Shown: positions 24,658 through 33,175 of the stretch, piece by piece
Position numbering within the stretch: the stretch's first letter is position 1
How the letters are laid out: every line of letters begins with the position of its first letter
DNA from: Rheinheimera sp.
Lineage (GTDB): Bacteria; Pseudomonadota; Gammaproteobacteria; Enterobacterales; Alteromonadaceae
Assembly: GCF_030690345.1 (NCBI RefSeq)
Contig: NZ_JAUYGV010000007.1
Coordinates: forward strand, 310,001-374,000
Length of the DNA: 64,000 nucleotides
Direction of reading: 5' to 3'
The notes under the pieces: generated by a model
Told to the model about the DNA's origin: nothing
What the model saw: only the letters and a program-made list of their open reading frames with translations
Databases searched by the model: none
Translations under genes and position numbers: made by a program

Positions 24658-25580
24658 CATTTCAACCTGAATGGAAAAAATTGGGCTTGCTGTATAGTCC
24701 GCAAGGCAAAAACCGTCACGCTAAACTGGCTACACATGCGGCCAACCCCTTAGCGTTGCATATGGCTGATGATGTCTTTCGGGTATATTACAGTGGCAGA
24801 GACGAGCAAAACCGCTCTTCTGTCGGGGCGGTAGATATCGATATTGTTCGCGGCGAAGTGGTTAAAGATCATTTTGAACCCTTTTTGATACATGGCGCTG
24901 CCGGCAGTTTTTTTGCTGACGGCATCAGTATTGGTAATCACTATCAGGTTAACGGTTCAACCTTTATTCTGTTTATGGGTTGGCAAACCCCGTCGGAGGG
25001 ACATTGGCGGGGGGATATTGGCCGGATAACCGTGGCTGAGGATTTGACGTTGCAAGTGACAGACAGGCAACCCTATTTAGCTTTGGACGCGGATGATCCT
25101 ATCAGTCTGTCTTATCCCTGGGTTATGCAAACCGCACCTCAGCGCTACGACATGTGGTACGGTTCAACTCTTACATGGGAAGCAGAGAACGGGGAGATGG
25201 TTCATATCATCAAGCATGCGCAGTCTGCCGATGGCGTTAGCTGGCACAAGACTGATTCAGCAGTACCCTATCAGCTAAACTATGCTCAGGTGTTTTCCAG
25301 ACCTTCAGTCATTAAAAGTTCTGAGCATAGGCTGGATATGTGGTTTTCTTACCGTTGCGGTACAGGGCAGAAATACCGTATCGGCTATGCATATAACACT
25401 GGTGAGGGTTGGCAACTGGCGTTGAACAACAGTGGTATCGATGTCTCAGAATCTGGTTGGGATTCAGAGATGATCGAGTATCCGTTTGTGTTTCAGCATA
25501 AAAGCAAAACCTACATGCTTTACAGCGGTAATGGGTATGGGCGTACTGGTTTTGGTCTGGCGGTTCTGAACACGCCGTAA
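24654..25580 (+). CDS. Five-bladed beta-propeller, glycoside hydrolase-like (GH43/GH32-like)
   Basis: 308 aa without a signal peptide. Repeated blades contain DDVFRVYYSGRDEQNRSSVG, MWYGSTLTWEAENGEM, LDMWFSYRCGTGQKYRIGYA and MLYSGNGYGRTGFGLA. This pattern is typical of proteins annotated as GH43/GH32-like or glucosyl hydrolases of the arabinanase/levansucrase fold, which are frequent in glycan-biosynthesis islands. Catalytic acids cannot be assigned. Being cytoplasmic, it may be a sugar-binding or modifying enzyme rather than a hydrolase. It overlaps neuD-like by four bases. Confidence 0.65.
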   Translation: MTFQPEWKKLGLLYSPQGKNRHAKLATHAANPLALHMADDVFRVYYSGRDEQNRSSVGAVDIDIVRGEVVKDHFEPFLIHGAAGSFFADGISIGNHYQVNGSTFILFMGWQTPSEGHWRGDIGRITVAEDLTLQVTDRQPYLALDADDPISLSYPWVMQTAPQRYDMWYGSTLTWEAENGEMVHIIKHAQSADGVSWHKTDSAVPYQLNYAQVFSRPSVIKSSEHRLDMWFSYRCGTGQKYRIGYAYNTGEGWQLALNNSGIDVSESGWDSEMIEYPFVFQHKSKTYMLYSGNGYGRTGFGLAVLNTP

Positions 25581-25605
25581 ATACGCATCTGAAGGTCCTT
25601 AAACT

Positions 25606-26430
25606 ATGGATGAAGGCAAAATTCCAACGCAGAGCTATGGCATTCTTGAGCAGAAGCAGGTGCTCACTGACATTGAAGAAATAAGGGAGCAATTTTTAAC
25701 CAACGGCTATGCTATTTTGGATGCTGGCTTGTCCGGTGAAGACATTGCCACTATACAAGCGGATTTTGACACTCTGTCCAGGCGTTATATCACGCATTAT
25801 GGCAGCGACAAGTTGAAAAGTTGTGATGAATATCACACGGTAAGAGCTCCGCTATTGTTTGAGAACAGCGATACGTTTTTACGCTTAGCGTTAAACCCTG
25901 TACTGCTTGAATTCGTCAGTAGTGTTATTGCAGGGAGTTTTATCCTTAACCAGCAAAATGCAATTACGAATCCTTCAAGGCAACCTTATAATCAGGGAAA
26001 ATGGCATCGGGATTTGCCTTATCAACACTTTGTAAGTTCACGGCCTATCGCGGTAAATGCGCTGTACTGTGTCGATGATTTTACCAGTGATAATGGTTCT
26101 ACCTATGTTTTACCTTTTTCTCATCTGCGCGAAGAAATGCCCTCAACGCGATACATAAAAAATCATGCTGTGCAGGTATGTGCAAAAGCAGGCCGGTTTA
26201 TAGTGATTAACTGTATGACTTTCCACACCGGCGGCTTCAACCTTTCACCTTTAGATCGTCGCGCAGTCAATCACTTGTTCAATATTCCTTTTTTTAAGCA
26301 GCAGATAAAAATACCCGGTAATTTGTCTGAAGAGGGTTTAACTGAGCAGCAGAAAAAGATTCTCGGTTTCGGCTTCGACGAAATACAGTCTATTGATGCT
26401 TTTGTCGCACAGCGGCTAAGGCGTGTTTGA
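25606..26430 (+). CDS. Phytanoyl-CoA dioxygenase (PhyH)-like Fe(II)/2-oxoglutarate oxygenase
   Basis: 274 aa. The iron-binding facial triad is visible: GKWHRDLPYQ gives His-X-Asp, and CMTFHTGGFNLSPLDRRAVNH gives the distal His together with the Arg that binds 2-oxoglutarate. The double-stranded beta-helix core spans about residues 85-225. PhyH members hydroxylate small molecules, including sugar-derived natural products. In this island it may hydroxylate an acyl group or the sugar. It is 25 bases after the previous gene and its stop overlaps an upstream start option of the aminotransferase. Confidence 0.8.
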   Translation: MDEGKIPTQSYGILEQKQVLTDIEEIREQFLTNGYAILDAGLSGEDIATIQADFDTLSRRYITHYGSDKLKSCDEYHTVRAPLLFENSDTFLRLALNPVLLEFVSSVIAGSFILNQQNAITNPSRQPYNQGKWHRDLPYQHFVSSRPIAVNALYCVDDFTSDNGSTYVLPFSHLREEMPSTRYIKNHAVQVCAKAGRFIVINCMTFHTGGFNLSPLDRRAVNHLFNIPFFKQQIKIPGNLSEEGLTEQQKKILGFGFDEIQSIDAFVAQRLRRV

Positions 26431-26453
26431 TGGTCAAATGCAGGGATCACAGC

Positions 26454-27632
26454 ATGCAAATTCCTTTTAACAAACCTTATATGACAGGTAAAGAGATCCA
26501 GTATATTGCCAGGGCACACAAGCTTGGTAAGCTTGCCGGAGATGGTGACTTTACCGCTAAATGTCACGGCTGGATTGAGCAGCATACCGGTTGCAATAAG
26601 GCGCTGTTAACCCATTCTTGTACTGCCGCACTGGAAATGGCCGCTATTCTGTTAGATTTGCAGCCGGGTGATGAAGTAATAATGCCTTCCTATACTTTTG
26701 TTTCCACCGCCAATGCCTTTGTCTTGCGCGGTGCTGTGCCTGTTTTCGTTGATATCAGACCCGACACACTGAATATCGATGAAAAGCTGATTGAAGCTGC
26801 CGTTACGGCGCGAACCCGTGCGATAGTGCCTGTGCACTATGCCGGTGTGGCATGTGAGATGAGTGAGATTTTGCGCATTGCAAAAAAACACAATTTGTCA
26901 GTGGTAGAAGACGCTGCACAGGGCGTTATGTCGACATACAAAGGCAAGCCACTGGGAACTATAGGTGATATAGGAGCCTATAGTTTTCATGAAACAAAGA
27001 ATGTCATTTCAGGCGAAGGTGGTGCCCTGTTAGTAAACCGGCCTGATTTAGCTGTAAGAGCCGAAATTATCCGTGAGAAAGGTACCGACAGAGCACGGTT
27101 CTTCCGCGGCGTTGTAGACAAGTATACCTGGCAGGATATTGGTTCCTCATTTTTACCGGGTGAGATTATTGCAGCATTTCTGCTGGCTCAGCTGGAAGAC
27201 GCTCAGAATATAACTGCACTGAGGCTTGCGCGCTGGGATTATTATCATACTTTACTTGAGAAAGCAGAAAATGAAGGTTTGCTCACAAGACCGTCAGTGC
27301 CTGCGCATTGTGGCCATAATGCTCATATGTACTATGTGTTACTGCCGGCGCAACTCGGGCGGCAGGTAATTATGGATAAACTTAAAGAAAAATTAATCAG
27401 TACAGTGTTTCATTACATACCATTGCACAGCTCTCCCGCGGGGCAACATTTTGGTCGTGCTGCGACTACGATGGCAGTAACAGATGATGCGTCTGCACGG
27501 ATTTTAAGATTGCCATTGTGGGTCGAGCTTACCGGTGAGCAACAGGAGTATATCGTTAGCGCTCTACTGGAAAGTATCAATGAACTGATTCATCGGAAGA
27601 ATTATGAACTCTCCGAAGCTTCACAGGCATAG
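26454..27632 (+). CDS. WecE/RffA-like dTDP-4-dehydro-6-deoxy-glucose aminotransferase
   Basis: PLP enzyme of the DegT/DnrJ/EryC1 class. The sequence closely follows E. coli RffA (WecE): SCTAALEMAAILLDLQPGDE, EVIMPSYTFVSTANAFVLRG, VEDAAQGVMSTYKGKPLGTI and YSFHETKN, in which Lys is the PLP-binding residue. It would make dTDP-4-amino-4,6-dideoxyhexose (Fuc4N or, less likely, viosamine). The track starts at TTG 26427. I chose ATG 26454 because CAGGGA lies upstream and the N-terminus IPFNKPYMTG then aligns with RffA. 392 aa. Confidence 0.88.
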   Translation: MQIPFNKPYMTGKEIQYIARAHKLGKLAGDGDFTAKCHGWIEQHTGCNKALLTHSCTAALEMAAILLDLQPGDEVIMPSYTFVSTANAFVLRGAVPVFVDIRPDTLNIDEKLIEAAVTARTRAIVPVHYAGVACEMSEILRIAKKHNLSVVEDAAQGVMSTYKGKPLGTIGDIGAYSFHETKNVISGEGGALLVNRPDLAVRAEIIREKGTDRARFFRGVVDKYTWQDIGSSFLPGEIIAAFLLAQLEDAQNITALRLARWDYYHTLLEKAENEGLLTRPSVPAHCGHNAHMYYVLLPAQLGRQVIMDKLKEKLISTVFHYIPLHSSPAGQHFGRAATTMAVTDDASARILRLPLWVELTGEQQEYIVSALLESINELIHRKNYELSEASQA

Positions 27633-27673
27633 TATTGAATGTCTGCAGAAGCCCGGAGGGATGCTGGCGGATA

Positions 27674-28453
27674 TCAAACGAAACTGATATTGGCTCTTTG
27701 TTTGCCATAAATAACTTTGGCAGATGAGATAAATTGATACGGCAATTCTACATAGGCGACGTCAGAGTTTGAGATAGCTATATCAACGGCCTGAATCATC
27801 GGGGAACCCTTTCTGACCAGGATTACGTCAGACCAGTCAGTATTGGTAAGTGCAAGCGGGATAAAATCTGTACGCTTCATAAAGCTTGTCAACGCTTCCA
27901 GAACGCCAAGATTCTGTTTAGTACCGGCGTCACTGTGACAGCAGTCATTCAGTATCATAAAGCCGTTTGGTGCCAGTAATTCTTTGTAGTACATCAGATC
28001 CCGTAAAACATATTCGTACTGATGACTGGCATCGACATATATCAGATCGAACTTATCTATGCCGGTAGCGGGGCGTATTTTACTGATTGCTTTAATTGTA
28101 TCGTCGCGGATCATGGTGACATTGCTAAAGTCGCTAAATTTAACTAAACATTCTTCGTATATTTTGTCAAAAGTTGACTGTTCGTTCAGAGAGCCACCAA
28201 AGTAGTAGGAATAGGTCTCAACCGGGTTTATCCAGGGTGGCAAAGTGTCAAAAGGGCTATATGTTTTTGTAATATCTTTACTCCAACTATCAATCAGCAC
28301 CATGTGCTCAGGAGATAAAATATTATACATATTTAGTGCATTCTCGCCTCTTAGTACGCCAAGCTCAGCAATCAAAGGTTTCTTACCGTAAGCGTTAAAT
28401 ACAGCGCTGACGACATGTAAGAAAAATTCTCTGTTAGCGTTGCAAACTTTCAT
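27674..28453 (-). CDS. SAM-dependent methyltransferase (class I, CmcI/Methyltransf_24-like)
   Basis: 259 aa on the minus strand, convergent with the wecE-like gene. Motif I is LIAELGVLRGENALNMY; the acidic strand-2 end is VLIDSWSKD; and IDKFDLIYVDASHQYEYVLRDL followed by LAPNGFMILNDCCHSD matches the metal-dependent small-molecule or sugar O-methyltransferase type. It is transcribed from its own sigma-54 promoter and not with the surrounding genes. A flagellin-glycan O-methyltransferase is the likely role. Confidence 0.83.
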   Translation of the reverse strand: MKVCNANREFFLHVVSAVFNAYGKKPLIAELGVLRGENALNMYNILSPEHMVLIDSWSKDITKTYSPFDTLPPWINPVETYSYYFGGSLNEQSTFDKIYEECLVKFSDFSNVTMIRDDTIKAISKIRPATGIDKFDLIYVDASHQYEYVLRDLMYYKELLAPNGFMILNDCCHSDAGTKQNLGVLEALTSFMKRTDFIPLALTNTDWSDVILVRKGSPMIQAVDIAISNSDVAYVELPYQFISSAKVIYGKQRANISFV

Positions 28454-28489
28454 ATAGCCACCCGTTAATTAAAAAAATCACAGATAACC

Positions 28490-28505
28490 AGCAATTTTTA
28501 TGCCG
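28490..28505 (-). promoter_or_regulatory. Sigma-54 promoter of the minus-strand methyltransferase
   Basis: On the minus strand CGGCATAAAAATTGCT has GG (complement of 28503-28504) and GC (28491-28492) ten bases apart with an intact TTGCT. The start codon at 28453 is about 37 bases downstream. The 252-base divergent gap also holds the upstream region of the next plus-strand gene, where I see no clear promoter. Confidence 0.75.
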
Positions 28506-28705
28506 CTATTTATATATACTGGCTGTAGATCTTACTTATGCCGTAAGACGTGTATCAGACGTGTAGCGGAGCACCCTGTCGTTTATAAACAGCTAAAATT
28601 AGTCTGGTTTTTTTATTCCCGATGTCATCTGATTGACTATGGGGTGTATGATAACAGTACTAAGCCGCTGGCCGGATTTTACTGTACGACTACAGAGGAA
28701 GAAAA

Positions 28706-29644
28706 ATGAAAACCGATCGCACTTTCGAGTTAAAACAGGCGTTGTTAACTAAATACCACTCCGCAATAGACAGTGCGGCGGATACTGCCGGAAAAAGCGG
28801 CTTTGTTGATTTAACAGCTGATCAATCAAGCAGTGACAAGCTAAACAAAGCAATGTACGACAATTCACAGTCTGTTGAGATATACAGAAATTTTCTTAAC
28901 TGGCTGTTTGGTACTTTTAACGTAGAGGAAATGGACTTTCGCAGAGACTGCTTTGCACGACTGGGGAATATCACGGGTAAAAAAATACTGATCACCAGCT
29001 GCGGACTTGGCGAAGATATTAAGGTCGCGGCAATGTTGGTGGGCAAAGATGGATTTGTGCATGCACAAGACCTCAGCAGGCATTTCATTTCTCTGGCGGC
29101 AGACAAGTATTCTGCGGAAAATATTGTTCTTACTGTTTCCAACGCCTTGGATCTGCCGTACAAAGATGGCTATTTTGACGCCGTTTTCCACTTTGGTGGG
29201 ATAAACCTTTTTGGCGATATCGGGCTGGCCATATCGGAAATGAATCGGGTTTGTAAAGTTGGCGGAACCATTCTATTTGGTGATGAATCTGTCGCTGAGC
29301 ATTTAAGAGCAGATGATTACGGCAAGATGTTTATGGAAAATAATGCCCTTTGGCAAGAAAAAGTTCCACTTGAACATCTGCCATTATGTGCATCTGACAT
29401 AAGCCTGAGTTACGTTTTAGGCAATTGTTTTTATCTTATTAAGTTCACTAAATCTGACCAATTGCCTTATGCCGATATTGATATAGAGCATGTGGGTTAT
29501 CGGGGCGGCTCTGTGCGCAAGCGGTATTTTGGAAAGATTGAAGGTATTGCTCCGGATTTGAAAAATTCACTCTACGAGCTGGCTAAGAAAGAAGGCAAAT
29601 CTGTCAGCCGGATTATCGAGGAACTAATCAAAACCAGATTGTAA
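28706..29644 (+). CDS. SAM-dependent methyltransferase with ribbon-helix-helix-like tail
   Basis: 312 aa. The methyltransferase core runs from about residue 80 to 195: KKILITSCGLGEDIKVAAML (motif I variant), FVHAQDLSRHFISLAADKY, and LDLPYKDGYFDAVFHFGGIN, then the Methyltransf_11-like CKVGGTILFGDE. The last 30 residues (LKNSLYELAKKEGKSVSRII, then EELIKTRL) resemble an Arc/CopG-type ribbon-helix-helix. Such a tail on an enzyme is unusual; it may be a dimerisation element. GAGGAAG precedes the ATG. It ends convergent with rfbA. Confidence 0.75.
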   Translation: MKTDRTFELKQALLTKYHSAIDSAADTAGKSGFVDLTADQSSSDKLNKAMYDNSQSVEIYRNFLNWLFGTFNVEEMDFRRDCFARLGNITGKKILITSCGLGEDIKVAAMLVGKDGFVHAQDLSRHFISLAADKYSAENIVLTVSNALDLPYKDGYFDAVFHFGGINLFGDIGLAISEMNRVCKVGGTILFGDESVAEHLRADDYGKMFMENNALWQEKVPLEHLPLCASDISLSYVLGNCFYLIKFTKSDQLPYADIDIEHVGYRGGSVRKRYFGKIEGIAPDLKNSLYELAKKEGKSVSRIIEELIKTRL

Positions 29645-29704
29645 TGAAGATGTCCGGAAACAGCCCGGTGCCGTTATGAAAAAGCGCCACTTGCACAGAG
29701 AGTT

Positions 29705-30583
29705 TTATAGCCGTGATTTAGAAATAATATTCTCTGACAAGTAGTCTTTATAACTGCAGTCGGGCATCGTTTGCATTTGCCTTAATACCTCTTCACGTGA
29801 TAGCCAGCCGTTCAGATGAGCAATTTCCTCCAGACAGGCAATTTGATAGCCTTGCCGCTTCTCGATGGTTTCGACAAAGGTAGATGCTTCCGACAAGCTC
29901 TCATGTGTACCGGTATCCAGCCATGCAAAACCACGGCCGAGCAATTCAATTTGCAGTTGTTTCTGCGCCAGATAGGCCTGATTAACACCGGTAATTTCCA
30001 ACTCACCACGCTTTGAAGGGCGCAGATTTTTGGTGATATCAACAACATTATTATCGTAAAAATACAGCCCGGTAACGGCATATTTGCTTTGCGGTTGTGC
30101 CGGCTTTTCTTCTATAGATTGCACTTTAAAGTCGGCGTCGAACTTTACTACGCCAAAACGTTCCGGGTCTTTTACCTGGTAGCCAAAAATCACTGCGCCC
30201 GGCAGGCGGCTGCGCGCTCTATGTAATTTAGGAGTAAAGCCTTCGCCATAAAAAATATTGTCGCCCAGCACCAGACAAACATCGTTATTGCCAATAAACT
30301 GCTCTGCAATTAAGAACGCCTGAGCAATACCTTCAGGTTTATGCTGCACGGCGTACTGCAGATGAATGCCAAATTTGCTGCCATCGCCGAGCAGGCGCTG
30401 AAACGCTGCCTGTTGCTCTGCAGTAGTAATTAACAAAATATCGCGTACGCCTGCCAGCATCAGCACCGATAAGGAGTAGTAAATCATTGGCTTGTTATGA
30501 ATAGGCAATAACTGTTTGGAAATGCCCAAAGTAATAGGGTAAAGCCGGCTGCCGGTGCCACCGGCCAGAAGAATTCCTTTCAT
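29705..30583 (-). CDS. rfbA: RfbA/RmlA, glucose-1-phosphate thymidylyltransferase
   Basis: Makes dTDP-glucose from glucose-1-phosphate and dTTP, the first step to dTDP-6-deoxy sugars. The nucleotidyltransferase signature is at the N-terminus ([20 protein letters not shown], then [18 protein letters not shown]). Substrate-loop blocks [11 protein letters not shown] and [15 protein letters not shown] follow. 292 aa is the standard RmlA length. It is the last gene of the minus-strand pse operon, 30 bases after the GNAT gene. It would feed the WecE-like enzyme. The required RmlB dehydratase is not in the window. Confidence 0.95.
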   Translation of the reverse strand: MKGILLAGGTGSRLYPITLGISKQLLPIHNKPMIYYSLSVLMLAGVRDILLITTAEQQAAFQRLLGDGSKFGIHLQYAVQHKPEGIAQAFLIAEQFIGNNDVCLVLGDNIFYGEGFTPKLHRARSRLPGAVIFGYQVKDPERFGVVKFDADFKVQSIEEKPAQPQSKYAVTGLYFYDNNVVDITKNLRPSKRGELEITGVNQAYLAQKQLQIELLGRGFAWLDTGTHESLSEASTFVETIEKRQGYQIACLEEIAHLNGWLSREEVLRQMQTMPDCSYKDYLSENIISKSRL

Positions 30584-30613
30584 AAAACATCCTGTTGCAG
30601 CGTAATGTGAATA

Positions 30614-31060
30614 TTAGCCTGGTGTCTGGTATTCATAATACATAATGCCATTGTGCGTGTTTTGATAGGTTAATCCGGCATGTTGTGCAACCTTTATCGA
30701 CGCTGTATTGCCGGGCAAAATTTCAGCGACTATTTTTCCTGTTAGTTGGCTTAGCAACAATTTAACCATAGCTTTAGCTAAGCCTTTGCCGCGACACTCC
30801 GCAGCCACTGTCCAGGAGATACGATGACAGTCTGCTGTCGAATCCACTCTGACAGTGCCGACAGGCTGATTGGCATATTCTGCGATAAACAGCTTGCGCT
30901 GCGGATTATTCAGGCTTTGTTGTAGCCAGCGCATATGCTGCTGCTCAGTAATCTGCTCTGCGTTAAGGCTGAATCGTCGCGTGTCGGCGTCATTACGCCA
31001 GTGCAACAGGCGCTCAGCGTCGGCCATAGTAGCAAAGCGAAGCCGGACAGACGCAGTCAT
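30614..31060 (-). CDS. GNAT acetyltransferase, PseH-like
   Basis: 148 aa with the GNAT fold: VRLRFATMADAERLLHWRND at the start, then the acetyl-CoA-binding motif A around CRGKGLAKAMVKLLLSQL (pyrophosphate loop R-G-K-G-L-A). In the pseudaminic acid pathway PseH acetylates the 4-amino group between PseC and PseG. No other pseH candidate exists in this otherwise complete pse operon, so that role fits well. It begins three bases after the pseI stop. Confidence 0.75.
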   Translation of the reverse strand: MTASVRLRFATMADAERLLHWRNDADTRRFSLNAEQITEQQHMRWLQQSLNNPQRKLFIAEYANQPVGTVRVDSTADCHRISWTVAAECRGKGLAKAMVKLLLSQLTGKIVAEILPGNTASIKVAQHAGLTYQNTHNGIMYYEYQTPG

Positions 31061-31063
31061 GCC

Positions 31064-32113
31064 TTAGAGTAACTCCCAACTTAGCGGGGTGCCCATCGGC
31101 ACATCCTGTTTCACTTTACGGCCGAGAAACTGTGGCAGGTACTTTGGTGCCAGGCCAAGCCCGGGGCGCACTGAGCGCAGGTTTTCTGCAGTAAATATAT
31201 CTCCGGCTTGCATATCTTTGGCAATATAAAGTGAGCGGCGGTGTATCCGTGAAGCAATTTCTTTATCGGTACAGCCGTAATGCACTTTACCTAAGGCATC
31301 TTTAGCTTTACGACATTCCGATACCAGTAAACTGAACTCGTCCGGCTCCATAGAAAAGGCTGAATCAATGCCGCCTTCACTGCGGTCCAGCACAAAGTGC
31401 TTTTCAATCACAGTTGCGCCCAACGCCACTGCAGCGACGCTGACACCAATACCGGCGGTGTGATCAGATAAACCGACCTGGCAGCCAAACAGCGCGGCCA
31501 GGTGTGGAATAGTATTTAAGTTGGCGTCGATGGGGCGCGCCGGGTAATTGCTGGTACATTTTAACAAGATAATGTCGTGGCAACCGTTACGTTGCAGTAC
31601 CTCAACAGCTTCAGCCAGTTCGGTTTGTGTCGCCATACCGGTAGACACAATAACCGGCTTACCGGTGCGGGCAACGGCGGCGATTAAACCATGATCGATA
31701 TTTTCAAATGAGGCAATTTTATAGCAGGGCACATCCAGCTGTTCCAGATAGTCTACCGCAGTTAAATCAAACGGTGAGCTAAAGGCCAACATGCCTAACT
31801 CTTTTGCGCGGTCAAACAGTGGCTTGTGCCACTCCCACGGTGTCATTGCTTGCTGATACAGGCTGTACAGTGAGCTGCCGTGCCAAAGGCTGTCGGGGTT
31901 ATCAATAAAAAATTCGTTCTGGTGCAGGTTCAGCGTAATGGTATCCGGGGTATAGGTTTGCAGCTTTATCGCGTCAGCACCACATTTTGCGGCGGCCTCA
32001 ACCATCAACAATGCTTTGTCCAGGCTTTGATCATGGTTACCGGATAATTCGGCAATAATAAACGGCGCCTGGTCCGGCCCCACCGCGTGTTTGCCAAGCA
32101 TAATTACAGCCAT
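31064..32113 (-). CDS. pseI: PseI, pseudaminic acid synthase
   Basis: Condenses 2,4-diacetamido-2,4,6-trideoxy-L-altrose with phosphoenolpyruvate to pseudaminic acid. The NeuB-type TIM barrel spans about residues 15-260 (FIIAELSGNHDQSLDKALLM; DAIKLQTYTPDTITL; LLKCTSNYPA; GLSDHTAGIGV). The SAF/antifreeze-like domain is at 285-349 (RRSLYIAKDMQAGDIFTAEN, then LRSVRPGLGLAPKY). The SGNHDQ and CTSNYPA motifs and length (349 aa) suit PseI. It lies 12 bases after pseG. Confidence 0.95.
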   Translation of the reverse strand: MAVIMLGKHAVGPDQAPFIIAELSGNHDQSLDKALLMVEAAAKCGADAIKLQTYTPDTITLNLHQNEFFIDNPDSLWHGSSLYSLYQQAMTPWEWHKPLFDRAKELGMLAFSSPFDLTAVDYLEQLDVPCYKIASFENIDHGLIAAVARTGKPVIVSTGMATQTELAEAVEVLQRNGCHDIILLKCTSNYPARPIDANLNTIPHLAALFGCQVGLSDHTAGIGVSVAAVALGATVIEKHFVLDRSEGGIDSAFSMEPDEFSLLVSECRKAKDALGKVHYGCTDKEIASRIHRRSLYIAKDMQAGDIFTAENLRSVRPGLGLAPKYLPQFLGRKVKQDVPMGTPLSWELL

Positions 32114-32125
32114 TGCTTATCCTCG

Positions 32126-33175
32126 TTACGGATGCCCGTTATTCAGTGTATTCATTATAGTTTCAACTACCAGAGGTGTGCCTGCGGCAGCCGGTATCAG
32201 ACCGGCTGCCGTTTGGCCCATACTATCAAGCAGTGCCGGTTGCGACAGGTAATAGCACAGTTGCTCTGCAAAGAACTCTGCTGACATATCTGCAGCCTGT
32301 CCCAACCACACACAGGCGCCAAGCTGGTCAAGATAAGCCGTTGCCGCCTGCTGATTTTCGGCAACGGTAACAACCAAACCCGGCAGAGCACTAATACACC
32401 TTTCCCAATGGCTGGCACCACCACCACCAAGCATGAGTCGCGCTTGATGCATTAACTTCGCCATATAGTTACATTGCACATGTAACGTCATATCGGGCAG
32501 GCTTGCAGTAAGTTGCTTAATGTCTGCATGCCACGGATTATTCGCTCCAATTACTATATCGGCAGAAATGCCGGGAAGCTTTAGTTTATCTACAGCCTCT
32601 ATCGCCAGAGCGGTTAAATTTTGCTCGTCACTGCCGCCAAAGCCAATCAGAATGCGGTTGCTGTTAATGTTGCGGTCGCGTGGCGTTGCGTTCTGGTAAA
32701 ACTCTTCACGCAGCAAGGCATAACGCGGTCCCAGCAGCGGCTGGCAATGCGTTGGCAGCCATTTGCTGTAACGCTGCTCTGCGTTGGCTACCAGGTTTTG
32801 ATCCAGCAGCAGGTCGCAGTCATAGCTGCGGTTGGCCAGGTCATCTATCTGCAGAATAAACCGGCATCTGGTCCGCAGCATCCGGCAGTAATCAGCTGCC
32901 AGCGCGTAGTGATCCACCACCAGCAGGGCATAATTCTGCGTTAGCTGTGCCAGTGTTGCTGTTGCATCTGCAGTTTGACTGCTAAGAGCATCCGGTAGTG
33001 GCAGTACGTTAAAGCCCTGGCTGCGGATAACATCTGCCAAATGGCCTGATGTTATCCGGCAGGCAAAATCACAGCTGGCACCAAGCTTTCGCAAAGCCTG
33101 TGCCAGCGTCAGGCAACGCATAACATGGCCTGAACCCAGGGTTACGGAAGCATCTGTGCGAAACAGCACCTTCAC
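32126..33175 (-). CDS. pseG: PseG, UDP-2,4-diacetamido-2,4,6-trideoxy-altropyranose hydrolase
   Basis: GT-B-like enzyme that removes UDP before the PseI step. The N-terminal motif VLFRTDASVTLGSGHVMRCL carries the Gly-rich loop and the catalytic His region; GGSDEQNLT and MLGGGGASHWERCISALPGL form the nucleotide-binding C-lobe. The track extends to 33223, but GTG 33175 overlaps the pseF stop as GTGA and gives the canonical MKVLFRTDAS-type start (349 aa). The overlap points to coupled translation. Confidence 0.93.
   Translation of the reverse strand: MKVLFRTDASVTLGSGHVMRCLTLAQALRKLGASCDFACRITSGHLADVIRSQGFNVLPLPDALSSQTADATATLAQLTQNYALLVVDHYALAADYCRMLRTRCRFILQIDDLANRSYDCDLLLDQNLVANAEQRYSKWLPTHCQPLLGPRYALLREEFYQNATPRDRNINSNRILIGFGGSDEQNLTALAIEAVDKLKLPGISADIVIGANNPWHADIKQLTASLPDMTLHVQCNYMAKLMHQARLMLGGGGASHWERCISALPGLVVTVAENQQAATAYLDQLGACVWLGQAADMSAEFFAEQLCYYLSQPALLDSMGQTAAGLIPAAAGTPLVVETIMNTLNNGHP

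Noticed and set aside
28500-28709. 69-aa ORF in the gap between two methyltransferases
   Set aside because: No SD, Cys/Arg-rich atypical composition, overlaps the minus-strand sigma-54 promoter; most likely a chance ORF.
20715-29644. Island considered as a mobile element or phage insertion
   Set aside because: No integrase, transposase, tRNA or terminal repeats were found; acquisition by transfer remains possible but is not shown by the sequence.
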